DNA from: Endozoicomonas euniceicola
GTDB lineage: Bacteria; Pseudomonadota; Gammaproteobacteria; Pseudomonadales; Endozoicomonadaceae
Assembly: GCF_025562755.1 (NCBI RefSeq)
Contig: NZ_CP103300.1
Span: forward strand, 2,412,501-2,476,500
Direction: 5' to 3'
Length of the DNA: 64,000 nt
In this document: piece by piece, positions 37,480 through 45,902 of the stretch
Position numbering within the stretch: the first letter of the stretch is position 1
Layout: each line of letters starts with the position of its first letter
Translations under genes and position numbers: made by a program
Notes under the pieces: generated by a model
What the model was told of the DNA's origin: nothing
The model's database searches: none
Seen by the model: the letters and a program-made list of their open reading frames with translations, nothing else

Positions 37480-37981
37480 ATGCCTGACAATTCAGAACCA
37501 GACTGGTTGCCTCCTCTTATTAGGCTCGAAGACTATAGCGGTTCATGGGATGACTTTTTCAGTGCTGTTTATCAGATATTTATGGAAGATTTTGTCCAGC
37601 GGAAACCCATTTTTGAAGGTCGTATGCTTGGGTTAAAACGGCATCCTGAAGTCCAGCCACTTTTTGGCACATGATCTCTGAAGGCAGCGTGGAGGAAGAG
37701 CGAACTCCAGATCTTCTCCGGATGGAAAGGATTCGCTGGCCAGCTCCTGTCATTGAGCATTCTGGTGATGGTGTCATTAAGGTTTGACGAAATCAGCGCA
37801 GAAGGAATGAAACAAGAGTTTTGCTTTGGCTGGAAGAGCTTGACTATCTGGTCGTCCTGGCAGATCGGGGCAGTTACATCTTGCCTTGGACAGCATATTG
37901 CATCGATAGAGAGCACAAAAGGAGAAAACTCCAAAAAGAGTACCAGAAATACTGGCAAGATCAGGGAATTCAGAAGGTCTA
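37480..37981 (+). pseudogene. DUF3800-linked small gene with frameshift and nonsense codon
   Basis: Starts MPDNSEPDWLPPLIRLEDYS. A frameshift near 37660 moves the coding frame to FWHMISEGSVEEERTPDLLR, and a TGA at about 37786 replaces a likely Trp (VIKV*RNQRRR); the frame then runs to IQKV and a stop. The joined product of ~165 residues resembles proteins encoded next to DUF3800. Either two mutations occurred after the IS insertion, or the sequence has errors. Confidence 0.6.
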
Positions 37982-37990
37982 AAAAGACAA

Positions 37991-38021
37991 AAGGCGCCGC
38001 AATTGACTATTGTGACGCCTT
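37991..38021 (+). terminator. Hairpin after the DUF3800-linked pseudogene
   Basis: AAGGCGCCGCAAT pairs with ATTGTGACGCCTT (one wobble, one mismatch) around TGACT, 10 nt after the stop. The T-tract is poor. Confidence 0.45.
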
Positions 38022-38267
38022 CGTTACTCCTTCCACAGCATGGTGGATGAGCTAACTGAACAATAGTAATTCACATCGGGTTAGTCAAGCAAAGCTTGAG
38101 GTTTGTCAGGCTGGATAACCGAACTGACAGTAAGTCTTACTACTCCCCCCCCGAAGTTTATCGGTTGATGGCAGGGCAGTTAACGAGGGGGCATATTCCA
38201 GTCAAAATGAACACCTAAGGGGAGTCAATGTGAGAAAGTTAATGGGTTATGCACTTATTACTTGAAT
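38022..38267. other. Stretch without a recognised gene
   Basis: No supported gene. A small TCAAGCAAAGCTTGA hairpin lies near 38090. The hsdS fragment is broken where this stretch begins, so a rearrangement junction is likely at about 38268. Confidence 0.4.
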
Positions 38268-38494
38268 TCAGGTTTGTTGATTAAACCCAATCTGCCTATT
38301 TGCAATCACAGCCTTTCCGATAGAACCGCCGATACAAACCATCAAAATATCGCCTGCAATAGCTTCAGTGCTATACGATAACCCCTCAGGACTAAGAGTT
38401 TTCTCTGGCTCTAAAATGTCACCCGAGGGTGTTATTTGCCCCGGCCCAATAAACGGAATATTTCCGCCAAAAAAATCAGGCTGCTTTGTACTAG

Positions 38495-40203
38495 GAGCCT
38501 GACCGAGAATAGCTTAGGCAGTCCTCCTAAAGGTTTCGCAAAATTCAAAATGAGCAAAAAACAACCACTTTTTGAGGTTGATTTGCTCATTTTTGCAAAT
38601 TTACAGCTTTTCTTTGCCTTTATGCCGCTTTTTTAACCTTTTTTAAATCCTCAAGACGGAGTGACCCCGTTGAAGCTTTCTTCACGATTTTTTTGAAATT
38701 ATGCACTGTGCATACCAGTGAAAACTCTGCTTCCACTTTCTCTTTCCCGCGCAGACTGAAACTCCTGAATCCAGAGTTTTTTATCTGACCAAACGGTGGT
38801 TCCGCTATTACTTTGCGACGTTCGTATACCGCTTTCGCTTCGCTTGTTTCCATTTTTTTATTCATGGCTTGTCGTGCAGTTTCAAACTTGTCTGTGCGAA
38901 TTACCTTGCCTGCACTTTTCTTGGAGCCACTGCATCTGGAGCGGTAAGCGCACTCTCGGCATACTTCCTTGTTTGCCCGGTAGCCTTTCCTCTTAGCTTT
39001 ACTGGCTGGATTGGTAACCAATTTTTCCCCAGCCGGACAGATGAAGACGTCAGCTTCAATATTGTATGTAAAATCCGCTTTGACAAATTTTCGATCAGTA
39101 TTTTCAAGGTCCGTAACAGCCGGTTTTTCTTCCTTGTCAGTAGCGATATAACCGTCTATTCCATGTTTATCCAAGGTGTGCAGATTTGGCCCTGAAAAAT
39201 AGCCGTTGTCCATACTCCATTTATCCACAGCCGCGCCATCGGTAGATTCTGACAAAGCCTGAAGAGCCGGTTCTACTTCCTGTATGTCGTTGGCGCGTTG
39301 ACTGATGTGTTGGCCGACAATGATCTGGTGATCCGCATCTACATTAATTTGGGCATTGTAGCTGTATTCGCAGTACCCCTTCTTGCTCATCATCCGGGCA
39401 TCATGGTCTGCAAAGCTAATCTGTTTCTTGTCGTCTATTGGCTCGTCCGGATTGAGGGCTTTCTCACGCTCTTCCAGTGCTTTTTTAGCAGCCTTAATTT
39501 TCTTCAGCCGTTCTTCTTTAAACAGGAGGTCTTCAGGAATACTGTAGCCATTGGTTTCTTTGTAGGCGTCGTCTTCTTCCTGATCGCACTGGCTGGCTTT
39601 TTTGATCAGTTCATCAACCTCAGCGCTGAGTTCTGCCTCTTTGGCTTTAAGCCGGCCGTAGCTCATGGCCTTATGCTTTGAACTGTTGGCTTTGAATTTC
39701 GAACCATCCAGGCTGATATGCCCAAGCGATGCCAGTTTCAGCTCCATCGCCAGCTTGACGGACTGTTTGAAACAGTCATGAAAAAACGACAGGTTGTTTT
39801 TGCGGAAGTCCCCCAGGACCCGAAAGTTTGGGCAATTCATCTGAGAGATGTACATGAATGCCAAGTCCTGCCGACACCGTTTTTCTATTTCACGGGAGCT
39901 GAATACACCATGACTGTAGGCGTAGATCAGGATACCTACGATCAGCTTGGGTGGGTAGGCATGCTGTCCAAGGTGATGGTACTGCTTTTCAACTTCCGAG
40001 GTATCAATGTTCTGGAAGATGGTCTCATAGATGTAGCAGTCATGATCTTGGGGAAGAAGATCAAAGATGTTGGTTGGAAACAGCAGGTGCTGGTCGAACT
40101 CAACAGGGCTATCCTTGAATTTTGGTGGTGGCGACATCAGGCTTCATCAGGGCTGCGTTTTGAACGCTATTATATCAGATAAATCCTATTCTCGGTCAGG
40201 CTC
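38495..40203. mobile_element. IS1182-family element
   Basis: 1709 bp with perfect 18-bp inverted repeats GAGCCTGACCGAGAATAG and complement, flanked by CTAG on both sides (38491-38494, 40204-40207), a palindromic 4-bp target duplication. Confidence 0.93.
38620..40137 (-). CDS. IS1182-family transposase
   Basis: 505 residues. N-terminal DUF772-like part (YPPKLIVGILIYAYSHGVFSSREIE in pieces), GHISLDGSKFKAN (first Asp), DNGYFSG (second Asp) and a C-terminal ERRKVIAEPPFGQIKNSGFR (Glu). A four-Cys segment near VCRECAYRSRC is typical. Full length. Confidence 0.92.
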   Translation of the reverse strand: MSPPPKFKDSPVEFDQHLLFPTNIFDLLPQDHDCYIYETIFQNIDTSEVEKQYHHLGQHAYPPKLIVGILIYAYSHGVFSSREIEKRCRQDLAFMYISQMNCPNFRVLGDFRKNNLSFFHDCFKQSVKLAMELKLASLGHISLDGSKFKANSSKHKAMSYGRLKAKEAELSAEVDELIKKASQCDQEEDDAYKETNGYSIPEDLLFKEERLKKIKAAKKALEEREKALNPDEPIDDKKQISFADHDARMMSKKGYCEYSYNAQINVDADHQIIVGQHISQRANDIQEVEPALQALSESTDGAAVDKWSMDNGYFSGPNLHTLDKHGIDGYIATDKEEKPAVTDLENTDRKFVKADFTYNIEADVFICPAGEKLVTNPASKAKRKGYRANKEVCRECAYRSRCSGSKKSAGKVIRTDKFETARQAMNKKMETSEAKAVYERRKVIAEPPFGQIKNSGFRSFSLRGKEKVEAEFSLVCTVHNFKKIVKKASTGSLRLEDLKKVKKAA

Positions 40204-40424
40204 CTAGGAGTTTTACCTGTAGCTCCTAGCCCAGTATCGCCAAGTCTTGCCCAGACCCACCCAGCAGGTAAGTTAAAAGGCTTTTTAGCCTCTGAAATTT
40301 CCGATAGCTTTTTGGGTTTCTTGATTTTCTTTTCTTTTACCAGCTGAGCTTTATCTTCAGCATTTTCGCCGTGAGCCCCCTGACTTCTAGGCAGGGGATG
40401 TAAGGCGGGAGTCCGCAAGGGCTC

Positions 40425-40847
40425 CTAATCAGGTCTGGCTTGATTTTCAATGTAGGTTTTAAGCACATCAATGCTTGCACCCCCGCAACTTCCGGCAAAG
40501 TATGACCTTGCCCACAAAGCGTTTTTCAAATACGCAGGCTTTACCAGTTCAGGATGATAGAGCTTCATTTTTCGACTGCTAACCCCTTTGAGACTGTTCA
40601 CCAGCTTTGATAGTTGCACCTTTGGCGGATAGTGAACAAGTATGTGAATGTGATCCATTTCCCCATTGAACTCGACCAACTCTACCTCAAACTCGTTACA
40701 CACATGCCGGAATATGCCTTCCAGTGTTTCAAGATGTTTGTCGTTAAACACCTTGCCCCTGTATTTGGTGGAAAAAACCAGATGAGCATGAAGCTCAAAA
40801 GCACAATGCCTACCTTTTCGTATTGACAAAATACACCAACCTGCCAT
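40425..40847 (-). CDS. tnpA: IS200/IS605 TnpA, element C
   Basis: 140-residue Y1 transposase: HLVFSTKYRGKVF, HIHILVHYPPK (HUH), and Tyr in VLKTYIENQ. Clearly diverged from the A/B type. Complete. Confidence 0.9.
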   Translation of the reverse strand: MAGWCILSIRKGRHCAFELHAHLVFSTKYRGKVFNDKHLETLEGIFRHVCNEFEVELVEFNGEMDHIHILVHYPPKVQLSKLVNSLKGVSSRKMKLYHPELVKPAYLKNALWARSYFAGSCGGASIDVLKTYIENQARPD

Positions 40848-40872
40848 CGTGCTGATTACTGCTTAAATATCG

Positions 40873-41737
40873 ATGTATAACAGATATACACCAATGCTTA
40901 AAGCCACCAAGATACGCATTTATCCAACACCAGACCAGGCGGAATTTTTAAACCGCCAGTTTGGTGCTGTGCGTATGGTCTGGAACAAAGCCCTGGCAAT
41001 CAAGACTCACTATTACAAGATACGAGAGCAAAATCTTTCACCAAAGAAAGACCTGAAGCCATTACTGTCGAAAGCCAAAAAAAGCCGAAAATACTCATGG
41101 CTGAAAGAGGCTGACTCCATGGCCTTGCAGCAGTCTGTCATCAATTTGGACAAGGCTTTCCAGAACTGCAAACCCATCAAAGCAAGGGTTCACAGGGAAA
41201 TAACTGACAACATCAAGTCCATCACGTTAACCATGACACCAACGGGCAAGTATTATGCGTCAGTTCTGGCTGAAGATGGCAAGGCTGAAGTAAAACCAGT
41301 TACAGACATTCACGAAAATCATGTGACGGGTGTTGATGTTGGCTTAACGGATATTGTCATTACCAGCAATGGCGTTAAAACTGGCAATCCCCGATTCATA
41401 AAAAATGCACAGCGCAACCTGAAGCGTAAGCAGAAGAAACTTTCCCGATGCAAGAAAGGCTCTAAAGGCAGAGCCAAAGCCCGACTACTCGTAGCAAAGG
41501 CGCATGAGCGTGTAGCCTTTGCCCGTAATGACTTCCAGCACAAACTTTCCAAACAACTCATTGACGAAAACCAAGCGGTGATTGTGGAAACGCTGAAAGT
41601 AAAAAACATGCTCAAGAATCATTGCCTTGCCCGATCCATTGCCGATGCAGGCTGGCATTCCCTCATAACCAAGCTGGACTACAAAGCGAAGCAGGCAGGA
41701 AAACATCTGGTGAAGATAAACCAGTGGTTTGCGTCTT
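40873..41737 (+). pseudogene. tnpB: tnpB of element C, internally deleted and 3'-truncated
   Basis: Starts MYNRYTPMLKATKIRIYPTP. Compared with intact TnpB, about 40 residues are missing between AFQN and CKPIKARVHRE. The RuvC Asp (DVGLTDIV) and Glu (VIVETLKV) remain, but the sequence stops at KINQWFAS, before the zinc finger and last Asp, where IS605-B has inserted. Confidence 0.9.
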
Positions 41738-41780
41738 GTGACTGCTCCCCACCCTATCGGGTGAGGCTTCTGATTTCTTA
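41738..41780 (-). ncRNA. Right-end hairpin / putative omega-RNA 3' end, copy B
   Basis: Same hairpin as copy A. The adjoining guide-position bases read AAGACGCAAACCACTGGTTT, the complement of element C tnpB. They match 17 of 20 positions of the same site in tnpB of copies A and B. Confidence 0.45.
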
Positions 41781-42950
41781 GGCAGCAACCGACAGTCTGC
41801 CGGATTTACGCAAGCCTCCATCAGCAGAAACGGACAGTCCTTCCGCCTTTAATTTCAATATGCCTTGCTTCTTGATATTGCGAGCTGCATTAATATCCCG
41901 GTCATGGATAGCACCACAGCTACACTCCCATGATCGGATTCTCAATGGCATTTTTTCCTGTTTCAAATCGCAGACTGAGCAAGTTTTAGAGGATGCAAAC
42001 CACTGGTCTATCTTCACCAGATGTTTACCTTCCTGCTTTGCCTTGTATTCGAGTTTGGTTATCAGTGAGTGCCAGCCAGCATCAGCAATAGAACGAGCAA
42101 GACGCTTGTTCTTGAGCATGTTTTTAACTTTCAGTGTCTCCACAATCACCGCTTGGTTTTCGTCGATGAGTTGTTTTGATAGCTTATGCTGAAAATCATT
42201 ACGGGCAAAGGCTACACGCTCATGCGCCTTTGCCACCAATAAACGGGCTTTGTGCCTACCTTTTGAGCCTTTCTTGCAGCGAGATAGAGCCTGTTGTTTT
42301 CTTTTCAGGTTACGTTGTGCTTTTTTCAGAAAGCGAGGATTGCCAGTCTTATGGCCGGTACTGGTGATAGCCAGATCAGTAATCCCCATATCAACACCGA
42401 CAACCTGATTAGCTTCAAGATTATCAATCTGTTTTGGTTGTTCCTGGGTATCATCAGCCAATATGGAGGCAAAATACTTGCCGGTTAGCGTTCTGCTCAG
42501 GGTGATAGACTTCACCTTACCCACTATTTCACGATGCACTTTAGCCCTTATGGGCTTGCACTTGGGGATTTTTATCCCGTTATCGCCCACAGAGACAGAC
42601 GTACAATGGTAGCTACTTTGCTTGCCATGCTTTTTCTTGAAGCGAGGAAATCTTGCCTGCAATTTGGGATTGAAAAAGTTTTGAAAGGCCGTATCCAGAT
42701 TGATAGTGGCCTGTTGCAGTGCAATAGAGTCAGCGTTTTTCAGCCATGAGTACTTTCGGCTTTTCTTGGCTTTTGCCAGCAAGGGCTTCAGGTGTTTTTT
42801 GGGAGAAAGGCTCTGCCCACGAACCTTGTAATAATGAACCTTAATAGCCAGGGCCTTGTTCCATACGAACCGCACAGCATCAAACTGACGGTCGAGAAAT
42901 TCCGCCTGCTCTGATGTTGGATAGATTCGTACTTTGGTGGCTCTCAGCAT
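41778..42950 (-). CDS. tnpB: TnpB, RNA-guided nuclease of IS605-B
   Basis: 390 residues, the only intact TnpB here. N-terminal helix-turn-helix/OrfB region (LRATKVRIYPTSEQAEFLD), RuvC Asp in DMGITDLAIT, Glu in VIVETLKVKN, zinc finger CSVCDLKQ...WECSCG, final Asp in HDRDINAARNI. TnpB proteins are omega-RNA-guided DNA nucleases that help retain the transposon at its donor site (family knowledge). Confidence 0.93.
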   Translation of the reverse strand: MLRATKVRIYPTSEQAEFLDRQFDAVRFVWNKALAIKVHYYKVRGQSLSPKKHLKPLLAKAKKSRKYSWLKNADSIALQQATINLDTAFQNFFNPKLQARFPRFKKKHGKQSSYHCTSVSVGDNGIKIPKCKPIRAKVHREIVGKVKSITLSRTLTGKYFASILADDTQEQPKQIDNLEANQVVGVDMGITDLAITSTGHKTGNPRFLKKAQRNLKRKQQALSRCKKGSKGRHKARLLVAKAHERVAFARNDFQHKLSKQLIDENQAVIVETLKVKNMLKNKRLARSIADAGWHSLITKLEYKAKQEGKHLVKIDQWFASSKTCSVCDLKQEKMPLRIRSWECSCGAIHDRDINAARNIKKQGILKLKAEGLSVSADGGLRKSGRLSVAA

Positions 42951-43015
42951 GGAACGTTATTTCAGTGCTCATTAATATAAAGTTTATATTATAGGTATTT
43001 GAAAGAGGTTTTCAA

Positions 43016-43444
43016 GTGAGCGCACACAACAAAGATTTGCTTAAAGGGTATCTTCGCAAACGACATAGCGTTACCAAGCTGGTTGTTCATTTGGTGTTCA
43101 CGACAAAGTACAGGCGAAAGCTTTTTGATGGCTATATGATCAAGCAGTTACGGGAGTCGTTCGAGAGTGCATGTGAAAAACTGGAATGCCAGTTACTTGA
43201 AATGGATGGCGAAAAAGATCACGTACACCTGTTGGTGGCCTACCCACCAAAACTGGCTATCAGTGTCATGGTAAATAATCTCAAATCAACATCATCAAGA
43301 CGGTTGCGAATGCTGAATACCCACCTTACTGCTCAGAGCAAAGCAGGCTTAATGTGGTCAAGGTCTTACTTTGCTTGCAGTGCTGGCGGTGCAACTATCG
43401 AGACTCTGAAGGACTACGTTAATAGCCAGAGTACACCAGATTGA
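43016..43444 (+). CDS. tnpA: IS200/IS605 TnpA Y1 transposase, copy B
   Basis: 142 residues from a GTG; the same protein as copy A, with only a few nucleotide differences. HVHLLV and DYVNSQ motifs are present. Confidence 0.92.
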   Translation: MSAHNKDLLKGYLRKRHSVTKLVVHLVFTTKYRRKLFDGYMIKQLRESFESACEKLECQLLEMDGEKDHVHLLVAYPPKLAISVMVNNLKSTSSRRLRMLNTHLTAQSKAGLMWSRSYFACSAGGATIETLKDYVNSQSTPD

Positions 43445-43517
43445 TGGCGGAAGGCTCTGCGCCTTCCCGTCTTATATCCCCGCCCGCATTGGGCGAGGGT
43501 TTACGACGATTTTGCTA

Positions 43518-43634
43518 AGGGGAACGGAAGGTTAGAATATACCGCTGTTGGCTATTAGCTTTTGGTGGTTGGCTGTCTGAGCAGCTAATAGCCAACCGCC
43601 AAAAGCCCGGTAAGACATTGAATGCTGCGCCCCT
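43518..43634. repeat. Palindromic GCTGTTGG repeat, copy F
   Basis: ATATACCGCTGTTGGCTATT on the left and CGGTAAGACATTGAATGCTG on the right, then CGCCCCT, around CTGTCTGAGCAG. It lies between IS605-B and the broken end of rhuM. Confidence 0.8.
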
Positions 43635-43813
43635 AACTCCCTCTCTTGATAGATGTTTTTGAGGTGCAAACTGATATTGTCAGTACTGGTTTCAAGCAGA
43701 TCAGAGAGCTGACGCTGGGTGAGCCAGATGCTCTCTTGTTCCAGCAAAACATTAATGTCACCACTTTCCCCGGTGTAGATTCGAATGTCTCTCTGGCTTG
43801 GCTGTTCTGTCAT
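43635..43813 (-). pseudogene. rhuM: rhuM-like gene fragment
   Basis: The first ~59 codons read RIYTGESGDINVLLEQESIW, then LTQRQLSDLL..NISLHLKNIY, like RhuM proteins, which are often encoded within Type I R-M loci. The rest is lost at repeat F. It starts 6 nt after hsdM. Confidence 0.75.
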
Positions 43814-44189
43814 CGTTTGTTATTCCTGCTTGCGAATTAAGGCCTGCCCCAGAATAGCCTTTAATTGCTCCTGTAGTCCGGCGATATGGCTTTGCTGCTC
43901 GGCATATTGTGCCAGCAGTTCTTCCGGATCATGGCTGATCACTTCGCCTTCGTGGGGGTTCTTGATATCCAGATTGAAGTTGCGCTCAATCACTTCATCA
44001 ATGCTGACTTTCCAGGCGTGCTCGTTTTCTTCCCGTGCGGCAAAACCGTCGGCTTCATCGCCCCACCAGGCCATTTCCTGTTTGAATTCCTCAAACTTCA
44101 TGGGTTTGGTTTTGCTGTAGTTCTTCACACCTTCCGGATAAGGGTGCTCGTAGAACCAGATATCTTTTGTGGGCTGCCCTTTGGTGAAG

Positions 44190-45902
44190 CCGACATTCAC
44201 CACCCCAATCAGGAATAAATTGATTGGTACGTTTGACCCAGTATAAAAATGATCGTCGACTGACTTTCCGAGATGCCGACTACATGCTTCTCCGTCCCAT
44301 TGATCGTCCACACATGAATACCCTCGAAGCAGCAGAAAATCCACCTGCCCGTGGGGTTCTTCGCCGGTTTCTTTTTCATGTCCGGGAACGTTCGACTCTG
44401 TCTTTTCAGCTCATAACGAATTCGATGTTGGATAGCAGCATAGACCATCAGGCAGAGAGTCATCACCATTAGCAGCGCTTCAATACGTTCCGGCTTCTTG
44501 AGATAAAGTGATGACACTAGGAAATCCGGGCTTTTCAGGAAACGAAAGCCTCTTTCAACCTGCTGTTGGGATTTATACGTCTTTAGCAGTTCAGTCGTAT
44601 CCAGCCGGTCTGTATCCATGTCGTTGGTGCCCAGTATAAAGCAACCCAGTGACGCCTCAGCATCCCGGCGTCTCTCCACAGCTACTGAGCAGCAACCTGT
44701 CACGAAATATTCATAGTGGTCAGGAGGCATCCCGTCAGCAGGGCGACCTTTGGTATTGTAACAAGGCTTGCTAATGACCTTAGGTTCAGCCTGACAAAGT
44801 TTGGAATTCTTTTGCCATTGCCTGAAGGCTTCCATGGCGTCGGCTTCACACCGGAACGACTTTTTGCCCAGCTTTACCAGAGCCTCGGATTCTGTCAGGG
44901 ATTTTTTCTGCATACGCCGGGTCAGTGTCTTCTGTTCCGCTTTCTGGCTCTGCTTGTTTCGAAACAGAACCCAGCGTTGTACGACACCGGCATACTCAGA
45001 CAATGTCTCCACCGCTTCGTAATGGTCAAATCCATCCACCGCATTCATGGAGCGCGATGGTGCGCTACGTACCAGTTTTTTAGCATCACCGATATTGAGA
45101 GGGACTCGGGAAACAAACAACTGCTCCTGATGGCTGAGTTCCTGAAGGGTTCCTGCCACGTACATTGCGGCATCACCGACGAAATAACGGGCATTCAGAG
45201 CCGCTTTAAAGCTCTTTATGTGCTGGTTCACCACTTGTTTGAAACTGGTTTTATCCGTCACATTGCCACTGGCTGCTTTCATAAACAGTGGAATGCCTGC
45301 ACGATTCTCGGTTAGCAGAAGTAATATGGCCTGATTCAAGTCCGGGCGATGGTCTCGACTGTAGCCCTTGCAAAGCCGGATACAATTAAGGTCTTCATCG
45401 CTCACTTCGTCATCACAATTATAACGACCATCGACGTGAAACCCTGTACCATCGAGGTTCAGTGCGTCGCACGGTAATTTGAGGTGCTTCGCCACCTTGA
45501 TAGCCAGCTCGAAATGGACTTTACTAACATCCAGATCAAAAAGTACGTCCAGCGCCCTTCCCAGTACTTTGTCGTTTATGTGTTCGGGTTCAATCCCGCC
45601 CCTGATTAGTTTGTCGAGGGGTTTATTGGCGAAGAACTGAGGGAACATATGGAGAGACTGTCCTGTGAAGCCAAGACCGTTGATTATCATAGCTATCACG
45701 GCTTCACCGTGGGAAATGTTCCATTCGTCAGATAGCTTGGGGGCTCGTTTATCGATGTGCTCGACAATTCCCAGCTCTTTGCACATTCCAGCCACCAGAC
45801 CGAGGTGATCCATGACCTGAGAGCGATATTGAACAGGAGGCATAAGGGGGGCTTCCCAATATTGGCTTATCTGTTAAATAGCAGATCTCAGGAAAATGTC
45901 GG
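44190..45902. mobile_element. IS1634-family element 2
   Basis: 1713 bp, ends CCGACATT/AATGTCGG, 6-bp target duplication GTGAAG (44184-44189, 45903-45908). A different lineage from element 1. Confidence 0.87.
44209..45843 (-). CDS. IS1634-family transposase 2
   Basis: 544 residues. HLGLVAGMCKELGI at the N-terminus, LNLDGTGFHVDGRY, FVGDAAMYV, and YKSQQQVERGFRFLKSPDF near the end. Full length. Confidence 0.88.
   Translation of the reverse strand: MPPVQYRSQVMDHLGLVAGMCKELGIVEHIDKRAPKLSDEWNISHGEAVIAMIINGLGFTGQSLHMFPQFFANKPLDKLIRGGIEPEHINDKVLGRALDVLFDLDVSKVHFELAIKVAKHLKLPCDALNLDGTGFHVDGRYNCDDEVSDEDLNCIRLCKGYSRDHRPDLNQAILLLLTENRAGIPLFMKAASGNVTDKTSFKQVVNQHIKSFKAALNARYFVGDAAMYVAGTLQELSHQEQLFVSRVPLNIGDAKKLVRSAPSRSMNAVDGFDHYEAVETLSEYAGVVQRWVLFRNKQSQKAEQKTLTRRMQKKSLTESEALVKLGKKSFRCEADAMEAFRQWQKNSKLCQAEPKVISKPCYNTKGRPADGMPPDHYEYFVTGCCSVAVERRRDAEASLGCFILGTNDMDTDRLDTTELLKTYKSQQQVERGFRFLKSPDFLVSSLYLKKPERIEALLMVMTLCLMVYAAIQHRIRYELKRQSRTFPDMKKKPAKNPTGRWIFCCFEGIHVWTINGTEKHVVGISESQSTIIFILGQTYQSIYS

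Larger units (their letters stand above)
35008..37489 (+). pseudogene. DUF3800 gene interrupted by IS1634-1
   Basis: The 5' part reads YNVYCDESCHLEND, the Y.DES start typical of DUF3800 proteins, to ADLLIGAVMY. After the element, from 37329, the frame continues ANRGEFNSTAKRQVE...NLLKWTPVGGANA to a TGA. The joined frame is about 256 residues. DUF3800 proteins are often defence- or phage-linked, with a proposed nuclease-like fold, but their activity is unproven. The next gene starts inside its end (TAATGCCTGA). Confidence 0.8.
38268..40375 (-). pseudogene. hsdS: hsdS 5' fragment interrupted by IS1182
   Basis: Specificity subunit of a Type I system. 40208-40375 encodes AEDKAQLVKEKKIKK...KPFNLPAGWVWARLGD; after the IS, 38268-38494 encodes KQPDFFGGNIPFIGPGQITP...LMVCIGGSIGKAVI. 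Joining across one CTAG gives ATGKTPSTKQPDFFGG in frame, the conserved entry of target-recognition domain 1. The 5' end is cut by IS605-C and the 3' side stops at a TGA after GFNQQT. Two recognition domains should follow; most is missing. Confidence 0.85.
40372..41737. mobile_element. IS605-family element C, truncated
   Basis: Divergent tnpA (minus) and tnpB (plus) of a second IS605 type. The tnpA end carries a CCCCCTG...CAGGGG hairpin at 40377-40396 and cuts hsdS. The tnpB end is lost where IS605-B begins at 41738. Confidence 0.75.
41738..43517. mobile_element. IS605-family element, copy B (intact)
   Basis: 1780 bp with complete divergent tnpB and tnpA. Ends are the same as copy A. It is inserted in the tnpB zinc-finger region of element C; the other flank is palindromic repeat F, not the rest of that tnpB, so a deletion followed. 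Confidence 0.92.

Noticed and set aside
40376..40418. MRTPALHPLPR start as the true beginning of hsdS
   Set aside because: Those codons belong to the IS605-C end; the hsdS homology starts only after about 40375.
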